Source of the DNA: Eublepharis macularius
Taxonomy: Eukaryota > Chordata > Lepidosauria > Squamata > Eublepharidae
DNA: 64,000 bases
Assembly: GCF_028583425.1 (NCBI RefSeq)
Contig: NC_072805.1
Location: 16,750,001 to 16,814,000 of the forward strand
Direction of reading: 5' to 3'
The first letter of the stretch is position 1. Every line of letters starts with the position of its first letter. The notes beneath the pieces are model-generated. The model was not told where the DNA came from, did not search any database, and was given only the letters and a program-made list of their open reading frames with translations. Shown here piece after piece: positions 1 to 11,529 of this stretch. The translations under genes and the position numbers were made by a program.

Positions 1-329
1 CCTGGGTGTTACTAAAGGTAATAAAAGTGATTGATGACTTGCAATTGTTGGGTGGGAAGGACTATCAGATGCCTGAGTAGCCTTGACTAGGAAGGTGAGT
101 GAGGGAAGATCGGAAGGGTGAGGAGGAGATTAACTCAGGAACTCCTGGGAGACCTCTTGAGTCTTACATCTTTGCAGATCTCCGGGGTGTGGGGCTGCTA
201 GCCAGTCCTGCCTTGTGACTTACGTTCCAGTGATTTTCCCTTCCAGCCAGATCGGGAACTGTTCTGCCTAGCTAGGTAACAAGCCATGTGCTTGAAGCAC
301 ATGAGGAGAGGGGTTTATGACATAGCCAT

Positions 330-500
330 ATTCATAATAATATTAATGATGATGACGACAACAACAACGACGACTGATATACCGCTCTTCTAGATAGATT
401 AGTGCCTCACCCAGAGCGATGAAGAAGTTAGTGTTAAGTTGGTTTGGTGGATTACTATGTAATCTGCCTTGAGTCTCAGTGAGAAAGGTGGACTATAAAT
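330..500 (-). repeat. SINE and LINE 3'-tail fragments
   Basis: GACGACTGATATACCGCTCTTC and the following bases resemble the tail of the tRNA SINE seen at 25904. CTGCCTTGAGTCTCAGTGAG followed by GACTATAAAT is the LINE 3'-end motif also found at 10882 and 24003. Confidence 0.55.
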
Positions 501-501
501 G

Positions 502-560
502 ACATACATACATACATACATACATACATACATACATACATACATACATACATACATACA
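502..560. repeat. (ACAT)n microsatellite
   Basis: About 14-15 uninterrupted tetranucleotide copies follow the LINE-type tail GGACTATAAATG. Spurious short open frames cross it. Confidence 0.95.
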
Positions 561-1128
561 GAAAGAGAATGAAAAAATGTAATCATACAGCATAAGACCA
601 CCAACAAATACTTGAACACCCAATTTAAAATCCATTTCAGGGATTGTAAGGGGAAGTAGAAATACTGGCAGAGGAGAAAGAGGGAGGCAAAGCTGGGTTC
701 TGAAAAGGAATGGCTAAGGTGTGGGGGTGAGGAAAAAGTACAGGATGAGTTCTTGACAAAGTGAAGATGCAGACAGCTGAAATTAATGTCCTGTTTCTTG
801 CATGTGCCACTTAGCTGCCTCGTATCTTACCACTACTAGGACAGCAGTTCACCGTTAGAATTTTGTAACCATTTTGGGTACCTATTTCCCCCTTTGCCTG
901 TTGGTGTGTACGTGTCAACTTTAAAATTTTTAAAACCTCCTTTTGTAAAGTCAATCACTTCTGCCCTGAGAATTTAATGGCTTCTGGCTTAGTGGAAAAA
1001 TGAGCAAAAATGAGGTGCATGTGGTTTAAGTTTTGGGTGACTACTAGAGCATCACTCCCTGACGTGATGACATCCCTTCTGGTTGGGTGCCGGAAGCAGC
1101 ATCGTGTGCTGGTGCGCCTGTCCACACT

Positions 1129-1553
1129 AAGGTTGCCAACCTTCAGGTGGAGCATGAAGGTCTCCTGGAATTACACATGGGCCGTTTTCACATGGCTGTT
1201 AATGCCTCTGGGAAATCACGCAAAACTTGCAGCACGACGGCGTCTTCATAGCACGATTTCCCAGTTAATGGCGCAAGGACGTCAGAAATCGCACCATTAA
1301 ACGGGAAATCATGCTATTAAGACGCTGTCGTGCCGTGAGTTTTGCAAGATTTCCCAGAGGCTTTAGCCATGTGAAAACGGCCCTGATCTCCAGACTACTA
1401 CGATCAGTTCCCCTGCAGAAAATGGCTGCTTTGGAGGGAGGAATCTATGGCATTATGCCCTGCTGAGCCGCTTCTCCTTCCCAAACGCTGCCCTCCTCAG
1501 GCACCAAACCCCTCAAATCTCCAGGTCTTTCCCCACCTGGAGTTGGCAATCCG
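1129..1553 (-). mobile_element. hAT-type MITE of the TAGGGTTGCCAA family, split by a foldback
   Basis: It begins AAGGTTGCCAACCTTCAGG and ends CACCTGGAGTTGGCAAT, matching in inverse order the complete copy at 17764-17982. The body contains GAAAATGGCTGCTTTGGAGG and ATGGCATTATGCCC, diagnostic of the family. The foldback at 1180-1382 interrupts it. Confidence 0.8.
1180..1382. mobile_element. Foldback MITE with GGCCGTTTTCACATGGC ends
   Basis: The two halves are near-perfect inverted copies across about 200 bp. It sits inside the hAT MITE, at a site that reads ACTGATCTCC in uninterrupted copies. The right flank CTG and left flank ATG fit a 3-bp duplication with one change. Confidence 0.85.
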
Positions 1554-1751
1554 AGTCCACACAACCCAATTCCTCAAGGGGCTTGCCAGCTGTGCCTGTC
1601 TACCCTATTCAGGCTTCAGAGTATGCCCTGACCTTGCTATACGCAATGTGAATCGGTGAAACAGGATCGTAGGGTTTCTCAGGCCTTGTATACCAAATGG
1701 CTGGTGGTAACAGTGGAGGGCTCCAGGCTGACGTCCCGTCCTGAGACTCAC

Positions 1752-1836
1752 AGTGCAATCCTAAGGTGAGTTGCACTCGCACCAGCCACGGACGTCACTG
1801 GATTTAAGGGGATGCACCTCTGCTTAGGACTGTGCT
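1752..1836. repeat. Small palindromic repeat (GTGCAATCCTAAG type)
   Basis: CAGTGCAATCCTAAGGTGAG pairs with CTGCTTAGGACTGTGCT about 60 bp further on. Related copies lie at 7312-7400 and in part at 57620-57688. Confidence 0.6.
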
Positions 1837-2249
1837 ATGGGTCCCTGAGTCTATCCTTTTGTGTCCAGGGCTGAGCTTAATGGGAAGTGTGCTAGTTCCT
1901 CTTATTTCAAAAAATTGTCCTTATTTAACAGTATGCCAAAGTCTTCTCTTCCGTCAACATTTCAGCAGTGAAACAGCACATACTTTTGGTAACTGGCTAT
2001 TGTGGGCCCCTCCTGCCACCCAGAGTAGCCTTCAGCTGGATGACCTGAGGTTCAGCTCTTGGGCAGATGGCCAGCATGTGTAGCCAAGAGCAATCTGCAC
2101 CCATCTACCAAACCTGGCGGCGGCTGCTCCGGGAGGCAACCGGGGCTGGAGTCACAGCACCCCCAGTGGTGGGAAAGAGTCACTGCAAGATGGGGACACC
2201 AAGCTGCAGCTGCTCCAGTCAGTGGAGGGGGGGCACACTAATAACTGTA

Positions 2250-2764
2250 TTCTTTCTTTCTTTAGAGCATTTTAACCTGCTTTTCTATATATTTGTTTAT
2301 TTACTTCATTTAATGGGGACACAAAGTAGCTTACATCATTCCTCTCTCTCTTATTTTATCCTCCCAGCAATCCTGTGAGGCAGGTTAGGCTGAGAGAAAG
2401 TGTGACTAGCGCAAATGAGACTCCATGAGAGAGTATGGATTCGAACCTGGGTCTCCAAGATTTTAGTCTTGCATTCTAACCCCTAGCTCTGACCTCGACA
2501 GCCCAGGACAGCCTGATCTCACCAGGTCACAGAAGCTAAGGAGGTTGGCCTTGGATTCGGATTGGATGGGAGACCTCCAACGAAGACCAGGATTGCATAT
2601 GCAGGCCATGGCAACCTTTGTTAGTCACTTGTTAGTCACACTACCTTTGTTAGTCACTTGCTATGAAAAACACACTGGGGGTGGGTGGGTCGCCCTAAGT
2701 GAGCTATGACTTGAGGGCAGGATTTCATTTCACTCTAACCACTATACCACACTGGTTCTCAATA
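2250..2764 (-). mobile_element. tRNA-type SINE, reverse, split by a 5S-type SINE
   Basis: The tail/body (TTTATTTACTTCATTTAATG, then GGATTCGAACCTGGGTCTCC at the B-box) runs to about 2490. The missing head TCTAACCACTATACCACACTGG resumes at 2736. The piece between is the 5S SINE at 2492-2735. TCTAACC appears at both joints, as a target duplication should. Confidence 0.75.
2492..2735 (+). mobile_element. 5S rRNA-derived SINE
   Basis: The head reads GCCTGATCTCACCAGGTCAC, AGAAGCTAAGGAGG and GGATGGGAGACCTCC, the A-box/C-box stretch of 5S rRNA. A lizard-type body follows, with GCAGGCCATGGCAA and GCTATGACTTGAGGGCA. Confidence 0.85.
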
Positions 2765-3004
2765 ACATAAAATAAAATTTAAATAAAATTTGAATTAAAT
2801 AAAATTTAAGAGTACAAGAGCACTAGAGTACAGTCCACTAGAATAGCGCTAGGGTCACCAGCCCCACAGCCACCCCATGATGAGTTCCTGTCTCACCCTA
2901 TGGTTGCCACATTATTCTCAGGGTTGCTGAATTCTGCACGCATATCAACATTCTTTCCCTGCTTCATCCTCTCATTTTGTAAGGCTTTGGGAGAAGCTTC
3001 TCAC

Positions 3005-6000
3005 CTGGCTGACTTGCAAGGTCCCGATAGTGTTCGTCTTGTACAGGCATGCCATATTCTCCATCGTCTCATTGGCCAAGATGGTGAATTTGACCAAAAT
3101 GCCGGCATTGTTGATGAGGAGAGTCAGCCCGTTCTCTTTCACGTGCTCTTCTACCTTCTTCACAGCAGCCTCTATGCTCTTCAGATCTCGGATATCTACT
3201 TGGAGAGAAGGGAAAGAGATCAGGCAGCCTTCCTCTGCGGCACAAGCAAACCGTCCTAGCATTGGTTTTCACTGGGGTTAACTGCATCTGCATATGGAGG
3301 TTCACTTTACTTACTAATATCTGTCTACCCCCCTTCAATATCATCTGTGCTCATGGCCATCACACCTACATCATCCACTAACTGTGAATTCCTCAATGTA
3401 AAGACTCAATTCAAAAAGTACTTCCTTTTTCCCATCCCAAATCTATTGCCCATCAACACCATTGAGTGCACCTGAGCTCTAGTATTATGGGAGAGGAAGC
3501 TCCCTCTGTCCACTTTCTCTGTCTCATGAATAACTTTATAAATCTCTACCATGTCCCCACGGCTGTCTTTTTTCTAAACTAAAAAATTCCAGACTCTTTG
3601 GATAGCTGCACTCTAGGAGGACATTTACCTTGACCTGGATAGCCCAGATGAGCCTGATCTTGTCAGATCTCAGAAGCTAAGCAGGGGCAGCCTTGGTTAG
3701 TACATGGATGGGAGACCTCCAATGAAGATGAGGGTTGCAGAGGCAGGCAATGGCAAACCGCCTCTGATAGTTTCTTGCCATGAAAACCCCACCAGGGGTC
3801 GTCATAAGTCAACTCTGACTTGAGGGCACCACACACACACATGAGTATATTTACATTTTATGCGCTATATCCATATTTATTGGTTCATATCCAGTTCTGT
3901 GTCTATTTATACTGTCATATTGCTGATTCACTTCATCTAATCTACTGCTTTTACTTGGCTTCCTGGTGTGTGTGTGTGTGTGTGCGTGCATGCACATGCT
4001 TGCCATGTTTTTCCAGAGGACTTCCTCCCTTTCTTTACTTGTGCGAATCAACTGATCATTAACAGGCATGTAATTGAAGTCTTATTTCAGTGGATTGTTT
4101 CTCTACACTCATTACAAAACAGCTGTGACTTGTTCATCCTTCTGAAGCTGGGGGGCTGGAGGAGAAAGGGGGTACTGGTACATTCAATCCATTTGGGGCG
4201 TTTACTCCACACCTTCCCTATTATCTTCTCGCAACCAAAGGAAGTTGAAAGTGCATTTTAGTGCATGCATGTGCATATACTAACAAACATTTCAAATACA
4301 TTCCTGACACCTTCCACCCCCATGAAACACACACAAAATAGCGACAAATTAGGAGGAGCATTTTGCTAGGGACACAAAACTTGCACAGTCCCTGGTTGCT
4401 AGGGACTATTGGGGTGTATGCAGCCAGGCCCCTACAACCTGGTAATTTTCTGCAGGGAGGGAAAGAGCAGCCCAACACTATCCCGTCTCACGCAAGATGT
4501 GTTTGGGCTTTGCGTGGCAAAAAAAAAAGTTCCCATCCAAAGCCCAAGTGATTCCTGCCACAGGAGGGGAGCCAAAAGGTTGGAGCAGATGGTGCATGCA
4601 GGATCAGACCTTAACATCATAACCTACAAAATCTGCCCCCCCTCGCTTTGAAATTTTGTAACCTGATGAAGATTTCTAGTGACCTCCAAAGCTTGCACCA
4701 TGCTTTGTGCCAATTTGGTGGGTCCTAATAAAAGGCATGACACACATTTTCTGTTTGTTTTAGTTATGCGGCCTTTCGTAGCACTAAGCACTAATGAAAA
4801 CAGGTATGACTTGGGAAGCACACACCCTTCCAGAATATCTGACCCAGTGCTTGTGGGGTAGTGGTGTAGCGGAGGGCTCTTTTTCTGTTTGGCTTGTAGA
4901 GACGGTTCCCCCCTACAGAAAGAGGCTTTAGGTCAGCCTCTGGTCTGGCCTCGCTCTCTCCTATCACAGATGCTCTCCACTAAAGAGAAGGCAGGGCCAG
5001 ACCCAAGCCACCCTTTTCTCCTACTATTATACATTTTAGAAGTGAAAATAGCACAAAGTCTTGCTGCCCCTTCAAGCAACAGTTCTCAGACTGGATTGGG
5101 ACCCAAAGATGGGTCTGTAACTTTCTCACCGATGGGTTACAAAGTCAGGAGGGAGGAGGAGGAGGCAGAAGAGGGTGAGGCTGTAGGAGACTCAATGAGA
5201 AATTTAGGTTTGCCTCAGCATATTGTGTGAGATGGTCATGAAATACAGCCTGTTGCTCAGCGGATGCAGCTTGTTCAGTGCCAGCTGATGTGAACTTCTT
5301 GCGAGGAAGGGGAAAGCATCGTGCGATGACCTTGCAAGTGGGTCCTGAAAACTATGTGAGCTTAGAAAGGGTCCCACTTCAAAAAGGTTGACAGCCACTG
5401 CCTTAAAGACTAGCAAATGCATTGTAGTCTAAGCCTTCATGAGCTAGACCCTCTTTGTCAGAAGGGCTCTTCTCCAGTCCCTCCCCAGGAAGCAACACCT
5501 TTGCCAAGGATGCTGTGTTGCAGGGAAAGGAAACACTCTGGGAGCGCTTGAAATGATGGACTGACGTTTGTTCCAATTAGTCATAGTTGTACTTGCATGT
5601 TATCAGTTGCTTGCTCTTTATTTTTGTTATCTCGTTTGATCAGAAATTGTTTCTGAAAAGCAGGGCATCAGTGCTTCCAATCAATACAATTAAATGCATG
5701 TCCTAGAAGGGCATGTTTGGGTAGGTGGTTGATTGCTGGGTGGTGAAATGGTTATCTGTCTACTTTGTATGGCACACGCAATCCACAAAGGTTCGCACAA
5801 TCATCCTGCAGCCAATTTGTGGTGGTTTTGCAACCATGGAGTGAGGTGAACAGCAGTAGGGCATCAACACCTCCTGTGGTCTCATTAATCCATCCCGCCT
5901 GCATGTTGTGTCAGGCCTACTGTGGTGCTCACCATGAAACAGTGGCACTGAAGAGAACACGAGGAGAATTCCTAAGGAAAACCTGCCCCGTTTTTTCACT

Positions 6001-8116
6001 CGTCTAGCAGCTTCACAAAGTATCACTGGGACAGAAAGAAGAAACACGTACCCAGCTGCAGCACAACAAGGTTTGGATGACACAGAGCCAGCCTCCTTAA
6101 TTTCTGGAAAGAAACAACAGCATCAGCATTTGGGAGCTCCTAAAAGCTCATTGCAAAGAGACCAACAGCTCATATCCCAGGAGTGGCTGAAATGCAAGCC
6201 TTTTAGAATCGGCACAGCCAGACCAAGAAATGCTTGCTTGTGAAATGTGTTTGGCAGTTTGGTCACCCTAACAACACCATGCAAATTGCTTCTTTCACTT
6301 CTCGCCCTTAAAAAAATTCTGTGCTTTTCCTTTCTTACCCAGCATCCAAAAGCAGCTGTTTTTCCCACCCCTAGCTTTGTCCACTTTTCTTGGCTCCTCC
6401 GCTTTGGGGTCCCCCCAGATGATGCTGACTCTGCAACCCATTGTGTTTCCTCCCGTATTTTCCCCATCAATCACCTGCCTAGTATCAGCTGACCTTGTTG
6501 CTAGCCAGACTCAACTATTCAGTGGGCAAGGCATTAAGGCACTCCTACCTCGGTTGCCTGTTCTCTAAGGGAAGGGGATCACAGGTTCAAACTTGGGTGT
6601 ATTTATGTGATGTCACCTCTAGGTGGAAAGACAATGGACATGATGTCCCTTCTGAGTGACACTCTAGGAATCCCCCACCCTCTGGTCTCCACGCTCCTTA
6701 CCATAGAGTTTGGTCTTTACCATAGAGACTGAGGAAAATTCCTAGAGTATCATTATCAACGTCAATCCCTCCCCATATTTTCTCCTGCTCCTCAAATTGA
6801 GGGTGGGAGACTGAGAACAAGGAAGGGAAATATTCTTTAAAACAGCCAAGTGGATGTTGCCAAACTAACTATTGCTGTAGTTTGGAAAAACCCCAAATCT
6901 CCATCTATCACTTTATGGCATAAAAAAATTGGAACCACTATTTCATGAAGATCACTGAACAAATTTCTCATACCAACCCGGTTCATTATCATTCAAGCAT
7001 TCTACAAATTTGGTTTCCAATTTTGGAGTATATGGCTAATCTGAGTTTAAATCCAGGTAAATCATATGCATTTGATCCCTTTATCTTATAAACTTGAAAA
7101 CATATTACTGTAATATTATCATCTTATCTGGTTTCTACAAATCTACTCTTTACAGTTAATGTCATTGATTATATGTATTTAATTTGTTATGTTAAGATAC
7201 ATAATCTACTCAATGTTTCAAAGTTGTTCATTGTTAAAGGTCGTAAGTTGTATTTTCATAATTCAATAAAAATTAAAAATAATATGTAAAAAAAAATACA
7301 AGTCAGAAGATTTGCACTGCCATCCTAAGACGAGTTATCTCCCTCTAAGCCTATTAACTTCAACGGACTTAGAACTGTGTAACTCTTCTTAGGATTGTAC
7401 TATTAGACATCTTAACAGAAGCTGTTACTTCACTGTGAGAAATATAAATGAAGTAAAACAAATAAACAAACTTGTAATACAAACCTTTTGGCCTTACTGG
7501 ATGGGGTGTAATGACACAATCACCCTTCAGGGAAAAAATGTAGCCATGGTTTGCAACTCAGTTCATTTAGCCCAGGATTCAAATAACTTACTTTAACTGT
7601 GTCTCAATGAAATATTTTTTTAAAAAAGCAGATTAGCCACCACATTTTTGCTATAACGATCCTGAACTGCTTTTGAAATCCCTCCCCCCCATTTCAAAAA
7701 TGGTTTTGCTGTTTGAGAAAACAAGGCCCAAATCACTACCACCCCTTCCAAGAATACAGAACTGGTTGCACCATTCTTTGGCTTCTGGCCTCATTCTGTG
7801 TCTAAATCACCTCACATTTTAGACCAAGTTCAGCTTCATGTGTGAGGTGATTTTTTAAAGTTACTTTGAAAGACAGTTCTTTGTAAGTTGAAAGCTCGTT
7901 CCTGCCCTAATGCTGACTGGATATGGCTATTTTTCCCCTCCGCACATCTTCTGGCTGGACCAGTCTTACCTTCCCATAAAAACCTTCAAGGTCCAGGCTG
8001 GTGGCAAAGACCCATTCTGGTGGGTTCTGCTTCTCCAGGAACCGCGTGACAAGGCCCAGCCCGACTCCCCGATCAGAGCCAGTCACCAGGACACTCCGGA
8101 CACAAAACGACTCCAT
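3005..8116 (-). CDS. C-factor/sniffer-like SDR oxidoreductase, gene 1 (first three exons; rest outside window)
   Basis: Three minus-strand exons join in frame: 8116-7970 (49 codons from ATG), 6103-6052 (52 nt) and 3195-3005 (191 nt), 130 residues in all. The cofactor motif TGSDRGVGLG lies at residues 12-21 and NNAG at 95-98, both typical of classical NAD(P)(H)-dependent SDRs of the C-factor/sniffer carbonyl-reductase type, which are soluble enzymes. The linker exon ends LVVLQL plus one G, which with AT of the next exon makes the usual Asp. Donors are GTAAGA, GTACGT and GTGAGA; acceptors are CAG and TAG. The catalytic YxxxK part would be in exons 4-6, and I see none in 1-3004, so the gene should continue left of position 1. 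Exon 1 has the same length as exon 1 of the plus-strand paralogue at 16843, and the two genes diverge. Family is confident; substrate is unknown. Confidence 0.9.
3345..3625. mobile_element. Old LINE-like 3' fragment
   Basis: Contains AAGTACTTCCTTTT, ATGAATAACTTTATAAA and CTCTACCATGTCCCC, then TCTAAACTAAAAAATTCCAGACTCTTTGG, which I recognise as a dispersed CR1-like 3' region common in amniotes. The 5' part of the same family appears at 38600 and 57170. Confidence 0.5.
3630..3830 (+). mobile_element. 5S rRNA-derived SINE
   Basis: GAGCCTGATCTTGTCAGATC, CAGAAGCTAAGCAGGGGCAG and TACATGGATGGGAGACC follow 5S rRNA closely. The tail GTCAACTCTGACTTGAGGGC is followed by an (AC)n run. Confidence 0.9.
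3960..3990. repeat. (TG)n microsatellite
   Basis: TGTGTGTGTGTGTGTGTG passing into GCGTGCATGCACATGC. It lies in intron 2 of SDR gene 1. Confidence 0.9.
4260..6051. other. Intron 2 of SDR gene 1, mostly unassigned; weak hAT-like repeat near 5080-5404
   Basis: I see no exon. The segment 5080-5404 starts AACAGTTCTCAGACTGGATTGGGACCC and ends GGGTCCCACTTCAAAAAGGTTGACAGCCACTG. These roughly inverted ends resemble old hAT elements with CAGTGGTTCTCAACCT termini. The rest shows nothing I recognise. Confidence 0.35.
6052..6103 (-). CDS. Small linker exon (exon 2) of SDR gene 1
   Basis: 52 nt between a TTTCTTTCCAG acceptor and a GTACGT donor. It encodes 17 residues, KLRRLALCHPNLVVLQL, plus the first base of a split Asp codon. 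It fills exactly the gap between exon 1 (ends FYGK) and exon 3 (starts with the remaining two bases of Asp, then IRDLKS). The HPNLVVLQL segment matches beta-strand 3 of SDR proteins, just before the cofactor-binding Asp. Confidence 0.88.
6838..7300 (+). mobile_element. L1-type LINE 3' fragment
   Basis: TTTGGAAAAACCCCAAATCTCC and the following bases read like the C-terminal end of an L1 ORF2 (WKNPKSPSI..W.KK). AT-rich sequence follows, with AATTCAATAAAAATTAAAAA and an A-rich tail at 7285-7300. Confidence 0.5.
7312..7400. repeat. Small palindromic repeat (second copy)
   Basis: GCACTGCCATCCTAAGACGAG pairs with CTCTTCTTAGGATTGTAC around a centre at AACTTCAACGGACTT. Same family as 1752-1836. Confidence 0.6.
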
Positions 8117-8640
8117 GGTCTACTTCAGCCAGCCTAGCACCTGGTTTCTGGTATAGCCCCAAAAATGTCTGTGACTTTTTAAACCTAAGCCATGCAATAT
8201 TTGCTGTGAACATTCCCAGAAAGCGTCTTTCTTAATGATTCTTCATGAATCATGAAGTGAGACTTCACATTTAATAGGGAAGCTGTTCAAAGGAGCTGGA
8301 TTCAGGGTGCTTCAGAAATCAAGTCTGGTCTGTCCAAAGGACAGCAGGAATCAAAACAGGTTATTGCAGGGCAGCCCTGGCAACAAGCCAGACCATTTTG
8401 CTCATCTCGCATGGCCAGGTCTTTACCCAAGCAACCCCCTGAACCAGCAGCTCAGCCGGGAACGACGTATGGGAGAAGACACACGGTAGAGATGGCTTAT
8501 GCTAATCTTTGCCTTCCAGACCCATGCAGCTACCAGCCAGGTCCAAGATGAATGCCTGAGGTACCCCCCAGTGCCTTGTCCCCTGGTGTGTCTGGCCAAG
8601 AAGAACCTTCTCAACTAGTCTCTAATCCCCCTTTTCTAGG
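8117..8640. other. Upstream flank of SDR gene 1
   Basis: Non-repetitive sequence upstream of the SDR gene 1 start codon. No TATA box or CpG island is evident; promoter elements could not be called. Confidence 0.3.
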
Positions 8641-8961
8641 TAAAGTGTTTGAGTGAGCAGCAGCAGACCAACTCCAGGTCTTCTTGGATAATTCTGGATC
8701 CTTTTCCTTCTGTTTTCAGGCCAGGCTACGGAACAGAGACTGCACTGGTGGCTCTAGTGGATAACATCTGTCTGAATATAGAGCAAAGCTATGCTTCCTT
8801 GTTGCTCTTTCTGGCTCATCCTGCGGCCTTTGATACGGTAGATCATGCCTTCCTGTTGAGGAGTCTGGAGACAGAAATGGGGATTAAGGGATGTGCCTTG
8901 GAGGGATTTAAATCATTCCTCGTGGAACAGACTCAAGGGTTTTAAATCATTCCTCGTGGAA

Positions 8962-9214
8962 CAGACTTCCACACATCCTAAAAATAGCGCCCCACTCACT
9001 GAACGCTGGCCGCTTTTCCATGCGATTTCTTTTTAATTTTTTGAGTAGAATTTCCTTTATTTAAACTATAAACATAGATAGACGCGATTTCTGACATCAC
9101 TGAAAACTGAATCAAAACTGCTTGCATCCGGTTTTGAAACGGTGATGTCAGAAATCACACGGAAAAGCTGCCAGCGTTCCGTAGGTGCTATTTTTAGGAT
9201 GTGTGGAAACAGCC
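8962..9214. mobile_element. Foldback MITE with TCCACACATCC ends
   Basis: TCCACACATCCTAAAAATAG at the left is the inverse of CTATTTTTAGGATGTGTGGA at the right, and inner arms GAACGCTGGC and GCCAGCGTTC also pair. The right end GTGGAAACAGCC resembles the GGCCGTTTTCACA-ended foldbacks elsewhere, so it may be a divergent relative. Confidence 0.75.
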
Positions 9215-9764
9215 AAAGGATTGCTGTGGGAGACCATCTATTTTCAGGATGAGAACTGACTTGTGGGGGGTCCCATGGATGCAATCTTACTCCCCCCCCC
9301 CCGTTATACAACCTCTACATAAAGCCTCTAAAAGAAATAATTTGTAACATTAGAACTAGATGTCATCAATATGTAGATGACACCCAGCTCTATATCTCGC
9401 TAGCCAAATCCCCTGGTGATGCAATAGAGAAGACAGCTGGGGACAAATGGCTGGAAGTGAACAAACGGAAATTGAACCTGGAGAAGACAGAAGTGATGCT
9501 GGTTGGGAGGACAGAGATATTGAAGGACGTTGTGCTCTCCACTTTTGATGGGGTTCGACTGACCCTTCCAGACTGGGTACAGAGCCTAGGCGTTATACTG
9601 GAAACAACATTGCTGCTAGAAAAGCAAGTTAATGCGAAAAATGCCTTTTCCAAACTCAGTTCAGCCAGGAAGATGGCTCCGTACCTTGACATGGCTGATA
9701 TGGCCACCTGGATCCCCTCCACGGTAACATCAGGACTAGACTGCTGTAATGCACTCCACATAAG

Positions 9765-9982
9765 CAGGGTTGCCAACTTTGAGTTGGGAAACTCCTGGAG
9801 ATTTGGGGGTGGAACATGGGGAAGAGGGGGTCTAGGGAGAGAAAGGACTTCAGTGGGCTATAATGCCATAGAGTTCACCCTCCAAAGGAGCCATTTCCTC
9901 CAGGGGAACTGACCTCTCTTGTCTAGGGATCAGTTGAAATTCTGGGAGATCTCCAGGTCCTACCTAGACGTTGACAACCCTA
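9765..9982 (+). mobile_element. hAT-type MITE (TAGGGTTGCCAA family) inside the LINE
   Basis: Begins CAGGGTTGCCAACTTTGAG and ends GACGTTGACAACCCTA. The body matches the copy at 17764-17982. It splits the LINE between DCCNALH and the following codons. Confidence 0.8.
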
Positions 9983-10486
9983 TACACAGGTCTTCCCTCG
10001 AAGTTACCTCGGAGACTCCAGTTGGTGCAGAATGCAACAGCTCGAATATTATCAGGAGTTAGGGTGTAGCGTGTGCATAACTCCCATTTTGTAGTCACTC
10101 CATTGCTCGCCCATCAATTCAAAGTTTTGCCTGTCACGTACACAGGCCTGCATGGCTTTGGTCCCTTATATCTATGGGACCTCCTCTCTCCCCTATGCTC
10201 TGCCATGGCAGCTTCACTCATCTGAACAGAGCCTTCTGTAGCGGCAATGGTACAAATGGCCAAAATCAACAGCTGCCTGCATTCTCTGTTGTGTGACCCC
10301 CCCACCTTACGGAATGGCCTGCCTCAGGAGGTCAGGAAAGGTCCACGTTTCCTGGCTTTCCACAAACTATGCAATACTGAATTATTCAAGAGGGCTTTAT
10401 TACACAGGTAATAGGGCTGTGCCGTAAGGAAATGGTTCGGAGAGATGCATTGGTAAAGGGGTAAGTCTATAACCCTTTACTATATC

Positions 10487-10682
10487 ACTGTGTAAGCCAT
10501 ATCTCATCAGATCTCAGAAGTTAAGCAGGGTTGGCCTTGGTTAGTAATTGGATAGGGGACCGCCAAAGAAGGGTCACTATGCAGTGGCAGGCAATGGCAA
10601 ACCTCTTCTCTTCTCTTGCCTTGAAAACCCTAGCAGGGCGTCAGCATAAGTCGGCTATCACTTGACGGCACTCGCTACCATC
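10487..10682 (+). mobile_element. 5S rRNA-derived SINE inside the LINE 3' UTR
   Basis: CATCAGATCTCAGAAGTTAAG, GGTTAGTAATTGGATAGGGG and CGGCTATCACTTGACGGCAC give the 5S head and lizard tail. CACTGT occurs just before and just after, a plausible target duplication. Confidence 0.85.
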
Positions 10683-10954
10683 GCCACTGTCTGTTGCCGT
10701 AACTGTGCTCCTATTAGACAATTCTGCATTGTTTAATATGTTATATCATTTGCTTATGTTTGTTTCAGCATTGTTTTTCAGCTCAGCATCAGATTTCTGC
10801 TGTTTTCAAATTTCTACAATGCCTGCCGTATTGGAGAGTTTCTTCTATGCCATTGACCATATTGACTTATACTATATAAACGGCCTTGAGTCTCAATGAA
10901 ATAGGTGGACTACAAATAATGTAAATGAAATTAAATAAAACAAAAACCCTTCCT

Positions 10955-11291
10955 ATTGTATACTAAGCCTGGAGCTCAGAATGATTCAGCCCAGAGTGGT
11001 TTCAGCTCGACAACGTGCTTTATTGCCAACCAGAACAGACACTCAGCAGAACAGAACCCCTCAATAAATACATACAAACCCCACCCCTGGCTTAACCGTC
11101 AACCAATAATGACGAACATTCCAGGATACCATCATTTGCATGAACTATATACAATATAACATACCTACAAGAATATGATTGGCCTTTATTTAGAGCGAGC
11201 CATTGGCTGCTTGTTGCCAACTGAAACCTCCAATGAGAATGAGTGTCAGGGAAGCCTAACTTTTATTCAAGCTGGGGCCAATACATAACAC
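10955..11291. mobile_element. Probable solo LTR (fossil), family unassigned
   Basis: A 330-bp AT-rich block with ends TGTATACTAAGCC and CCAATACATAACA, poly(A)-type signals and no coding. CTTCC stands at both flanks, slightly offset. It looks like a solitary long terminal repeat of an LTR element, old and broken; a non-autonomous DNA element is the alternative. Confidence 0.4.
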
Positions 11292-11529
11292 TTCCCATCT
11301 TCCATTCCCACTTTTGTTGGCCAGCACATGGACATCTTCACAGATAGACACATTAATTGTAGCACTTGGGCCAAAAACTTTGCCTCCCTCTGGGTTATTG
11401 TTCACACATTCATTTCATATTCCTAGGCCACAATCAGACACATAATTCAGGGTGCTCAACTCTGCACTGGATTGCAGTTCCACCATTTTAGGGACTAATT
11501 AATGCAATGGTTTCATATGTGCACTGGGC

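Larger units (their letters stand above)
8641..10950 (+). mobile_element. CR1/L2-group LINE, 5' truncated, carrying three later insertions
   Basis: Frames encode a non-LTR reverse transcriptase: GYGTETALVALVD and FDTVDHAFLLRSLE (8725-8870), then the catalytic YVDDTQLYIS with WLEVNKRKLNLEKTEVMLVG (9379-9510) and DCCNALH. The 3' UTR ends GGCCTTGAGTCTCAATGAAA, then an AT-rich tail near 10950. A foldback (8962-9214), a hAT MITE (9765-9982) and a 5S SINE (10487-10682) interrupt it. Frameshifts and missing sequence show it is inactive. A 33-bp unit containing AAATCATTCCTCGTGGAACA is duplicated in tandem at about 8907-8966. Confidence 0.85.

Noticed and set aside
502-560. CRISPR-like or satellite array
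   Set aside because: Simple tetranucleotide microsatellite without spacers.
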